This document shows, one piece after another, positions 1-5,429 of a DNA stretch of 5,429 nucleotides. The notes beneath the pieces are model-generated. The model was given only the letters and a program-made list of their open reading frames with translations. It had not been told where the DNA came from and made no database searches. Within the stretch, counting starts at the first letter, position 1, and each line of letters opens with the position of its first letter. Origin of the DNA: an uncultured Lachnospiraceae bacterium (GTDB taxonomy: Bacteria; Bacillota; Clostridia; Lachnospirales; Lachnospiraceae). The position numbers and the translations under genes are program-made. Location of the stretch: positions 1 through 5,429 of the forward strand of contig CANSYV010000123.1 of NCBI GenBank assembly GCA_947651335.1. Reading direction: 5' to 3'.

Positions 1-56
1 AGTGTCGCACCCTCGACAACGCCATTGACGATAATATCGCCCTCCGCTTTTATGTC
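1..56 (-). other. Out-of-frame coding fragment resembling a beta-helix protein (FapA/DUF342 or bactofilin-like), open at left edge
   Basis: The minus strand, shifted one frame from the DUF4430-FN3 gene, reads DIKAEGDIIVNGVVEGATL up to the window edge. The frame is open from 92 down to 1 and the resemblance begins somewhere between about 85 and 56. The short-period pattern of A-x-G-D-I-x-V-x-G-x-V-E-G-A is the style of DUF342/FapA and bactofilin beta-helices and has none of the aromatic residues expected of FN3 strands. The alternative is a frameshifted remnant of the same FN3 domain, since the spacing of K and VNG can be matched to KVRAYKEIKG. About 19 residues are too few to decide. Confidence 0.4.
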
Positions 57-1030
57 TTGCCCTTTTTCTGCCCGGAAACGGTACAAGATACCTTATTCTT
101 TCCTGCCGCGGCTATTTTTTTGAATCCGGAAGACGCTTTCGTGGAGCGGTATACCTGATAACCGCTGCATCCGGATACTTTCTTCCAGGTAATCTTTGCC
201 TTATTTTTCCCTGATTTCTTCACGGCCTTCAGCACAGCTTTCTTCGGGGTATTGGCGGTGAGCTGATTCAGCTTCTTTGCTGCTGCCGTTATCTGCGCCT
301 GTGTGCTGTCCAGATTGGATACTACGGACACAGCCTGTTTATACGTGTTCTTCCATGCCGGGTTCACCTGGTATTCTTTCTTTGTCTTCACGTCGGCCAG
401 CTTCCTGGTGATGGAATCCCGTACTGGATGCTTCAGTGCTGTCAGCGCCCCTTCGCTGTATCCGGCCCCCAGGTCTGCTCCCAGACCGTACACGGTAAAC
501 TGTACGCGGATCACATCTTTATCCTTCACGGTGGTTCCGGAAAATCCCACATTGGGCGCGATATTGTTGACAAAATAATACCACCCGGACTGGCTGCTGT
601 AGGCGAATTCCCCAAGAGCCGGGAATTCCAGGTTTCCTGTGTTTTTCGTATTCGTGGGGGCCGAGATCGATACGCCGCTCCACACGGTTCCCGGCATACG
701 CTGGATGCAGGCGGGAATGTTCAGCCTGCCTGTATCTGCCCGGTTAATGCTTCTCAGGTAGAAGCCGGACGTGAGGGTTCCGTCTGCCGTGTAAGTATAC
801 CCATGCTTCTTCATCAGCCGGTCAAACACCTGGGCAAAGGTCTCCCCCTGGGTAAAAGTTACCTGCTCCGGCTCAATTAAATATCCCTGTCCCAGGGAAA
901 AACGCTCCACTGACACCACAGCCTTTTTGGCTGCAGCCTTCACACATTCCTGTCCCACACCGGGCAGCAGGGCCACGGACACCGCCGCGGCCGCCGCCAG
1001 CATGAGACGGAAGAATCTCTTTCCTTTCAT
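50..1030 (-). CDS. Secreted DUF4430-FN3 protein, shorter paralogue of the upstream gene, C-terminus cut short
   Basis: This is a 326-residue exported protein. Order: signal peptide about 1-34 (MKGKRFFRLM, then an alanine/valine-rich core; no lipobox around the Cys at 29); DUF4430 about 38-187 (FAQVFDRLMKKHGYTY, SGWYYFVNN, YGLGADLG); FIVAR-like helical linker about 203-258 (LDSTQAQITAAAKKLNQL); one FN3 at about 262-326. The DUF4430 region aligns without large gaps to that of the preceding gene at roughly half identity (LGQGYLIEP versus IGQGFLVEP, LNIPACIQ versus LNIPAVIQ), so the two arose by duplication; this copy lacks the Big_2 domains and the toroid. The FN3 domain stops at KKGKT with TAA, where the paralogue continues KNKTYYFKVRAY and about 20 further residues, so the last two strands are missing. 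This is a truncation, frameshift or chimeric junction. The DUF4430 portion is intact and could fold alone. A ligand-binding role is inferred from the family only. Confidence 0.9.
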   Translation of the reverse strand: MKGKRFFRLMLAAAAAVSVALLPGVGQECVKAAAKKAVVSVERFSLGQGYLIEPEQVTFTQGETFAQVFDRLMKKHGYTYTADGTLTSGFYLRSINRADTGRLNIPACIQRMPGTVWSGVSISAPTNTKNTGNLEFPALGEFAYSSQSGWYYFVNNIAPNVGFSGTTVKDKDVIRVQFTVYGLGADLGAGYSEGALTALKHPVRDSITRKLADVKTKKEYQVNPAWKNTYKQAVSVVSNLDSTQAQITAAAKKLNQLTANTPKKAVLKAVKKSGKNKAKITWKKVSGCSGYQVYRSTKASSGFKKIAAAGKNKVSCTVSGQKKGKT

Positions 1031-1039
1031 CCGTATCAT

Positions 1040-1045
1040 CCTCCT
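1040..1045 (-). promoter_or_regulatory. Ribosome binding site deciding between two ATG codons
   Basis: AGGAGG on the minus strand directly abuts the ATG at 1039 (no spacer) but lies 9 nt from the in-frame ATG at 1030. The second spacing is functional and the first is not, so the start is set at 1030. The site begins 1 nt after the TAG stop (1047-1049) of the preceding gene, an arrangement typical of translational coupling. Confidence 0.85.
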
Positions 1046-1046
1046 G

Positions 1047-3902
1047 CTATTTTGCTTTTGCCTGTTTCACTGCTGAGAAAGCCCCGGTTACTTTCTGGCC
1101 CTTAATTTCTTTATAAGCACGCACTTTAAAGTAATAGGTCTTATTTTTGTTCAGTTTCGTCCTGGTGTAGGAGGTCTTCTTTGCCCCCTTCACAGCTGCT
1201 GCCTTTTTCCAGCCGCTGCTTTTCTTCGTGGACATGTAGATCTCATAGCCGCTGCACCCTGACAGTTTCTTCCAGCTGACTTTTGCCTTCTTAGCGGATA
1301 CCCGCTTCACTGACGCGGAAACCTTCGTCGGCCTGGTGGATGCGGTGAGCTCCTCGGTCTTATGGTAAACGGTCTTTTTGTCCTCCATGGTATAGCCGGA
1401 GACTCTCAGCTTATATGCGGTGCCTGGCGTCAGGGAGGCTCCCTTTGCCCCTTTGACACGCTTTAATGTATAGGTGGTCTTCCCTGCGGCCAGGGAAGCG
1501 GCCTGTACGTATTTTTTCGTGGAAGGCTGCCAGCAGAATATTTTATAGCCTTTTACGCCGGCAAGCTTATTCCATTTCAGGGTAAGAGATGTGGTGCCCG
1601 CCTGCGATACCTTCAGCTTCAGGCTTCCTGTCACCTGGGGCTTTTCCACGTCTTCCCCTGGCTCTCCCGGGGTGATCTCCACATCGCTCATATCGTAAAG
1701 GGCTGTCTTGCCCTCCAGCATTCTCTGATAGGACACCAGGGCATAGAACGCCTGCTCTGTGGCCATACTGTCCACGGCTCCCGGCTGGGCTCCCCCGTTA
1801 TTCTCACTGTCTGTCTTCACATGCATGAAGCCGCCGTCCTTTCCATAAGACAGGAGGGCGTTCACCATCCACTGACCCCCTTTTACGAAAGAATCGGTCT
1901 GGCAGTTGATGCCCAGGGCAGACAGGGCGGTGATTACCTGGGAAGTGCTCTCGGAGTTGGCCACTTTCCCACCGTCTGACAGGGTATAGAAGCCGCCGTC
2001 ATCCATCTGCACCACAGACAGCCATGCCAGCGCCCGGTCGATGGCCTCCGTCACATTCTCCCGTCCCGGCTTCTGATAATAGGGTGCCAGCGCCTGAATG
2101 GCCATGGCGGTAATATCCACATCCGCCACGCTTCCCATCAAAGTCCAGCCGCCGCCGGATACTTCTCCCGCCAGGATACAGTCAATGAGCCCCTGCTCTG
2201 TGGTCTGATTTTCCACACCGGAAACCTGGGGGATCTCATAGGCAGGATTTGACTTCAGGGCAATCAGCGCCCAGATGGGGCCGTTGAATCCCTGGTATTT
2301 CACCATGTCAAAGTCAGCCAGCTTCTCCAGCAGATTATACCCGCCGATGTCCCTGGCGTCCTTGCCGATGGCGGTCAGGGAGAGGATCATCTTAGAGTAC
2401 TCGGTGTATTTCACCTTGCTGAGCACGCCGTTATTTTCTTTCAGCAGAGACAGGACGCTGTTGTAAAATGCATTCTTATAATTCTCCGGCAGGAAACCGC
2501 CTCTGGCAAGGCCGATGACGAACCACTGGCTTCCCTTATCCGGATTGGTATCATGAGACAGAATATAGGCCCTGGTGTTCTCCAGCACTGTTTCCATGGG
2601 CTGTGAGAGGGGATCCGCCCCGGTAACCACCTCTACGGTGCAGGAGGCCGAATATTCCTTCCCCCCTTGGACAGCCGTCACCGTAATGGTCACTTCGCCT
2701 GATTTTCTTCCTGTCAGCGCACCTGACTCATCTACTTCCACTACTGAGGGGTCGCTGGATACATAGGAGACAGACTCCATGTCGTCGGCGTCTTTGGGCT
2801 CTTTCTCCACAGAGAGGGTTCCCCCTGCCCCCAGGCCGATTCTCTTATCTTTCACGGTGATTCCTGTGAGGGGGATGGGGTCTTTATACACGGTTACCTG
2901 GCATACTGCCGTCTTTCCATTGTCTGTGGTGACTGTAATGTCCGCCGTGCCGGGTTGCTTCGGGGTGAGCTTTCCTGTCCTGCTCACGGTTACCACGTTC
3001 TCGTCAGAAGAGACAAATCTCACACTGGTGGCGTTGGTGTTCTCTGGCTGGAAGACAGGCTTCAGTTCATAGGTCTGGTGAAGTTCCAGACTCACCTGGG
3101 GCTCCACGGAAACGGACTCGGGCAGGGTAATTCCCTCTCCGTTCAAGCGGGCGAGGGCTGTATCCACTTCCCCCTGGCCGGCATCCAGCGTCTCCAGGAG
3201 CTCCACCGCGCTTTTGTAGTCGTCCCTGTCCTGCCATTTTTCCTTCTCTGTGTTCAGTTCCGCGACTTTTTTGATTAATTCTGACTTGTCCGCCAGCAAT
3301 AAGGGTTCTGTGCCGCCGGAACCGTAAGCGCTCCCCAGGTCGGCCCCATAGCCGAACAGGGTAAACTGATAGCGCACCAGGTCTCCGTCAGAAGCCCTGC
3401 GGCCGCTCATGGCCACTTCCGGAAAAGTTCCGTTCACAGAATACATCCACCCGGACATAGTGCAGTAGGAAAATTCCCCCAGATCCGGGAATTCCAGGTT
3501 CCTGGCTGTGGCGTTGTCCGGCGGTTTAACGGCGCTTCCTGACGCATCGGCTGCATCCCCCATGGCCTGGATGACCGCCGGGATATTCAGCTGGCCGTTG
3601 TCCGCGCCGGCAATCTTCTTCAGATAAAAGCTGTTATTCAACTCCCCGTCAGACTCGTAGGTGAAGTTGTGTTCCTGCATCACCCGGTCAAAGATCTGGG
3701 CATAGTTCTCCCCGCTGTAAAAAGGCACTTTACAGGGTTCCACCAGGAACCCCTGGCCGATGGTCAGCTTCTCCACTGTGGCAGTCACATATCCTGCCGG
3801 TTCCTGGGCCGACGCCTGGGCTTTGCCTCCCCACATCAGACACAGGGAGGACATCATCAGCATAAAAACCAGCCCTCTTATGATTTTCCTTAATTTCTCC
3901 AC
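1047..3902 (-). CDS. Secreted DUF4430 / Big_2 / terpenoid-cyclase-like toroid / FN3 protein
   Basis: This is a 951-residue exported protein. The GTG start is chosen from the AAGGAGG site; beginning at the ATG at 3935 would add 11 residues in front of the signal peptide. Order: signal peptide 1 to about 30 (cleavage near AQA-SA); DUF4430 about 40-187 (SGWMYSVNG, DGDLVRYQFTLFGYGADLG); FIVAR-like helical linker about 202-253; Big_2 at about 258-338 and 344-427; alpha/alpha toroid about 433-735 with repeats such as GSQWFVIGLARGG, VADVDITAMAIQALAPYY, WLSVVQMDDGGF and SMATEQAFYALVSYQ; FN3 at about 760-855 and 858-951; TAG stop. The toroid has DVDIT where squalene-hopene cyclases have DxDDT, and the protein is exported, so terpene cyclisation is unlikely. 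DUF4430 plus toroid are the two folds of vertebrate intrinsic factor and transcobalamin, which suggests ligand binding (perhaps a corrinoid), but this is inference. No cell-wall anchor is seen. The gene ends 16 bp before a DUF4430 paralogue. Confidence 0.95.
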   Translation of the reverse strand: MEKLRKIIRGLVFMLMMSSLCLMWGGKAQASAQEPAGYVTATVEKLTIGQGFLVEPCKVPFYSGENYAQIFDRVMQEHNFTYESDGELNNSFYLKKIAGADNGQLNIPAVIQAMGDAADASGSAVKPPDNATARNLEFPDLGEFSYCTMSGWMYSVNGTFPEVAMSGRRASDGDLVRYQFTLFGYGADLGSAYGSGGTEPLLLADKSELIKKVAELNTEKEKWQDRDDYKSAVELLETLDAGQGEVDTALARLNGEGITLPESVSVEPQVSLELHQTYELKPVFQPENTNATSVRFVSSDENVVTVSRTGKLTPKQPGTADITVTTDNGKTAVCQVTVYKDPIPLTGITVKDKRIGLGAGGTLSVEKEPKDADDMESVSYVSSDPSVVEVDESGALTGRKSGEVTITVTAVQGGKEYSASCTVEVVTGADPLSQPMETVLENTRAYILSHDTNPDKGSQWFVIGLARGGFLPENYKNAFYNSVLSLLKENNGVLSKVKYTEYSKMILSLTAIGKDARDIGGYNLLEKLADFDMVKYQGFNGPIWALIALKSNPAYEIPQVSGVENQTTEQGLIDCILAGEVSGGGWTLMGSVADVDITAMAIQALAPYYQKPGRENVTEAIDRALAWLSVVQMDDGGFYTLSDGGKVANSESTSQVITALSALGINCQTDSFVKGGQWMVNALLSYGKDGGFMHVKTDSENNGGAQPGAVDSMATEQAFYALVSYQRMLEGKTALYDMSDVEITPGEPGEDVEKPQVTGSLKLKVSQAGTTSLTLKWNKLAGVKGYKIFCWQPSTKKYVQAASLAAGKTTYTLKRVKGAKGASLTPGTAYKLRVSGYTMEDKKTVYHKTEELTASTRPTKVSASVKRVSAKKAKVSWKKLSGCSGYEIYMSTKKSSGWKKAAAVKGAKKTSYTRTKLNKNKTYYFKVRAYKEIKGQKVTGAFSAVKQAKAK

Positions 3903-3909
3903 TCTTTTC

Positions 3910-3916
3910 CCTCCTT
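3910..3916 (-). promoter_or_regulatory. Ribosome binding site deciding a GTG start
   Basis: AAGGAGG on the minus strand lies 7 nt upstream of the GTG at 3902-3900. It is downstream of the in-frame ATG at 3935, which has no comparable site and lies in the loop of the hairpin. This supports the GTG as the true start; the following residues (MEKLRKIIRG and a hydrophobic stretch) form a normal signal peptide. Confidence 0.88.
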
Positions 3917-3923
3917 GTACCGG

Positions 3924-3954
3924 AAGCCAGGGCATGGTGACGGCGCCCTGGCTT
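3924..3954. other. Intergenic hairpin between the LRR protein and the DUF4430-toroid gene
   Basis: A perfect inverted repeat, GCCAGGGC (3926-3933) and GCCCTGGC (3945-3952), is extended by two A/T pairs to a 10-bp stem with an 11-nt loop. It sits in the 69-bp gap between two minus-strand genes. Read in the direction of those genes it has no T-tract after it, so it is not a canonical intrinsic terminator for them; it may be an mRNA-processing, stability or attenuation element. Read on the plus strand it is followed by a T-rich run (3953-3965), but no plus-strand gene leads into it. The function is open. Confidence 0.6.
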
Positions 3955-3971
3955 TCCTGTTTTTTACATGT

Positions 3972-5429
3972 TTATTTGATTTTTACGGTCTTCTTCTGTC
4001 CTTTGTTTTTGAACAGCTTCCGGTAAGCTTTCAGCTTCTTGGACGGAACCTTGACCACTGCCTTCTTATTGATCCCCCTCAATGCCTGGGAACCCACTTT
4101 CTTCAGCACTTTGGTCTGGACCGTGATCTTCTTCAGTTTCCCGCAGCCTTTGAATGCGCCAGCCCCGATGGTGCGCACGTTCTTCCCGATGATGACAGAA
4201 GATGCCTTCTTGTAATTCTTCAGGGCGTTCTTCTCTATGGCTGTCACTTTGTAAGTCACAGAGCAGATCTTCACTGTGGCGGGAATGATGATCTTAGAAG
4301 CCTTCTTATTCTTTCCTCCCGCGTAGGAAACGGTGCCCTTGGAGGCTGAGGCATTTGTCACTTTATAGCGGTTCTGGCCTTTGGCATAAGTCTTTCCTTT
4401 GGCCGCAAGAATGCGGAAATGTACTTCCCTGCTTCCGGTGTAATTTCCCATGCCGGTGATCTTCACTGTGGCAGTTCCCACGTTCTTATTCTTAGAATAA
4501 GTAAGGGTATAGTCTGTGCCTTTCTTCAGTGTAACGCTTCCATCCTTTACTGTGACAGCAGGGGTGATGTTCTTTCCGGTATAGGTCTTATCCCCGATTT
4601 TGTCCACCTTCAGGGTGCTCACTGCTTTTTTCTCTTTTTTATCTTCTTTTACGGTGATGGTGACCTCTGCCACTACCTGTCCGCTCTCGCTCTTTGCCAT
4701 TACCTTGACGGTTCCTGCGGAAAGGGCTGTGATGAGTCCGTTTTCATCTACTTTCACAATATTGATGTCGCCGGATTCATAGACCACTTTTTCTGTGGCT
4801 CCCTCCGGGGCTATCTGTACGGCGATTTTCAGGGTTTCACCCACTGTCATTTCGTCCTTTTCCAGCTGGATGTCAATCTTTGTGATAGGAGTGTCCGGAT
4901 TAACCGGGACATCAGCTTTTACCACTTTTACCGAGACTTCTGTGCTCACATCTGTTTTGCCCTGGGCGGCCACTTTGATTCTGGCATTTCCCTCACTTAC
5001 GGCTGTGACGATTCCTTTGCCGTCTGCATTCTTGCTGACTGTGGCGATGGACGGGTCGAGAGCTTCGTAGGTTACGGTTTTGTCTGTGGCATTTTCTGGA
5101 GTTACCGTGGCTGTGATTTCGGCGGTTTCTCCCACTTTCAGTTCTGCTTTACTGATGCTGGCATTGATGCTGGTTACCGGAGTGGCTGCCACTTTCACAT
5201 CCACTTCACAGCTCACATCTGCTCCGCCCTGGGCGGTCACTTTGATCTTTGTATTTCCTACACTTACGGCTGTGACGATTCCCCTGCCCTCGGCGTTTGT
5301 GCTGACTGTGGCTATGGACGGGTCGAGGGTTTCGTAGGTTACGGTTTTGTCTGTGGCATTTTCTGGAGTTACCATGGCTGTGATTTCGGCGGTTTCTCCC
5401 ACTTTCAGTTCTGCTTTACTGATGCTGGC
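3972..5429 (-). CDS. Surface protein with tandem Big_2 repeats, YTG-type domain and BspA-like LRR tail (N-terminus outside window)
   Basis: The frame is open to the right edge, so only the C-terminal 485 residues are present. The GTG at 5402 lies inside a repeat and is not a start. Domains by residue within the fragment: Big_2 bacterial Ig-like repeats at 1-82 and 90-170 (the PENATDKTVTYE and LDPSIATVS cores recur in both), a third, divergent Big_2 at 182-261 (SGDINIVKVDENGLITALSAG), an acidic/lysine linker, a YTG-type beta-sandwich at 271-342 (DKTYTGKNITP, GTDYTLTYSKNKNVGTA, GMGNYTG), and a BspA-like LRR_5 region at 345-485 (IEKNALKNY, IGKNVRTIGAGAFKGCGKL) ending in the usual basic cap VKIK and a TAA stop. 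By family knowledge these modules are extracellular stalks and adhesion or glycan-contact domains; no catalytic domain is seen. No LPXTG or SLH anchor is present, so surface retention is unexplained. It lies 69 bp upstream of the next gene and is probably co-transcribed with it. The specific function is not recognisable. Confidence 0.93.
   Translation of the reverse strand, partial: ASISKAELKVGETAEITAMVTPENATDKTVTYETLDPSIATVSTNAEGRGIVTAVSVGNTKIKVTAQGGADVSCEVDVKVAATPVTSINASISKAELKVGETAEITATVTPENATDKTVTYEALDPSIATVSKNADGKGIVTAVSEGNARIKVAAQGKTDVSTEVSVKVVKADVPVNPDTPITKIDIQLEKDEMTVGETLKIAVQIAPEGATEKVVYESGDINIVKVDENGLITALSAGTVKVMAKSESGQVVAEVTITVKEDKKEKKAVSTLKVDKIGDKTYTGKNITPAVTVKDGSVTLKKGTDYTLTYSKNKNVGTATVKITGMGNYTGSREVHFRILAAKGKTYAKGQNRYKVTNASASKGTVSYAGGKNKKASKIIIPATVKICSVTYKVTAIEKNALKNYKKASSVIIGKNVRTIGAGAFKGCGKLKKITVQTKVLKKVGSQALRGINKKAVVKVPSKKLKAYRKLFKNKGQKKTVKIK
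4923..5429 (-). repeat. Tandem 267-bp (89-residue) Big_2-encoding repeat, two copies visible
   Basis: Copy A occupies 5163-5429 and copy B lies exactly 267 bp away, with similarity extending to about 4923. The stretches 5331-5429 and 5064-5162 are 99 bp long with a single mismatch (5374 versus 5107, giving Met versus Thr). The remaining part of the unit is more diverged. I count about 67 identical residues over the 80 that align. The period is a whole number of codons and matches one Ig-like domain, so copy number can change without breaking the frame. Copy A starts at the window edge, so more copies may lie beyond it. Confidence 0.93.

Noticed and set aside
428..880. Plus-strand open frame of about 150 codons
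   Set aside because: It lies wholly opposite a well-supported minus-strand gene with recognisable domains, has no ribosome binding site noticed, and its translation shows no recognisable domain.
1031..1039. ATG at 1039 as the start of the short DUF4430 gene
   Set aside because: The AGGAGG site touches this ATG with no spacer, whereas the ATG at 1030 has a workable 9-nt spacing.
1695..2600. Squalene-hopene cyclase or prenyltransferase enzyme
   Set aside because: The toroid is about 300 residues, sits in an exported multi-domain protein and has an incomplete DxDD motif, so enzymatic cyclisation of a lipid is not supported.
3903..3935. Upstream ATG at 3935 as the start of the DUF4430-toroid gene
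   Set aside because: It would place the strong AAGGAGG site inside the coding region and add 11 atypical residues before the signal peptide; it also lies in the hairpin loop and has no ribosome binding site of its own.
3924..3965. Intrinsic terminator ending the LRR gene transcript
   Set aside because: In the minus direction the stem is followed by TTCCGGTACAAGG and not a T-tract, so a standard intrinsic terminator is not supported.
3915..4349. Plus-strand open frame of about 144 codons, and other plus-strand frames opposite the repeats
   Set aside because: These are mirror frames of lysine- and threonine-rich minus-strand coding sequence; the two opposite the Ig repeats merely duplicate because the DNA repeats.
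5400..5402. GTG at 5402 as a gene start
   Set aside because: The same residues (KVGETAEIT) occur inside the next repeat unit and the frame continues to the window edge, so it is an internal valine codon.
4923..5429. CRISPR or mobile-element repeat
   Set aside because: The period is 267 bp, in frame, and encodes one Ig-like domain per unit; there are no short spacers and no transposase or terminal inverted repeats.

Overview
The window is a minus-strand run of three secreted, multi-domain surface-type proteins, probably from a Gram-positive gut Clostridia genome of the Lachnospiraceae kind. The support for that assignment is the mixture of lysine-rich fibronectin-III modules carrying a SGCSGY core, Big_2 Ig-like repeats, a YTG-type beta-sandwich and a BspA-like leucine-rich C-terminus, together with strong AGGAGG ribosome binding sites and a moderate GC content. 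The lineage is inferred from style and not from any marker gene.

Layout in the direction of transcription (right to left). (1) 5429-3972 is the C-terminal 485 residues of a surface protein that is open at the right edge: two near-identical 89-residue Big_2 repeats, a third divergent Big_2, a YTG-type domain and a BspA/LRR_5 tail. (2) A 69-bp gap holds a perfect 8-bp (10-bp with A/T extension) hairpin and then an AAGGAGG site that places the next start at a GTG at 3902, not at the upstream ATG. (3) 3902-1047 encodes a 951-residue exported protein: signal peptide, DUF4430 (transcobalamin C-terminal-like), FIVAR-like helical linker, two Big_2 domains, an alpha/alpha-toroid of prenyltransferase/squalene-cyclase-type repeats and two FN3 domains. 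(4) After a 16-bp gap, 1030-50 encodes a 326-residue shorter paralogue: signal peptide, DUF4430, FIVAR-like linker and one FN3 domain that stops abruptly part-way through. (5) The last 50 bp or so, in a different frame, reads like a piece of an unrelated beta-helix protein (FapA/DUF342 or bactofilin-like), so the left end looks like a junction.

The two DUF4430 genes are clearly paralogous, tightly spaced and probably translationally coupled. The large one joins the two folds that form vertebrate cobalamin carriers (an alpha6/alpha6 toroid and a DUF4430-like beta domain), in the opposite order and separated by Ig-like spacers. A ligand-capture role at the cell surface is therefore a reasonable but unproven hypothesis. 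No LPXTG, SLH or choline-binding anchor is visible on any of the three proteins. The plus strand shows no convincing gene, and no RNA gene, mobile element or CRISPR array was recognised.
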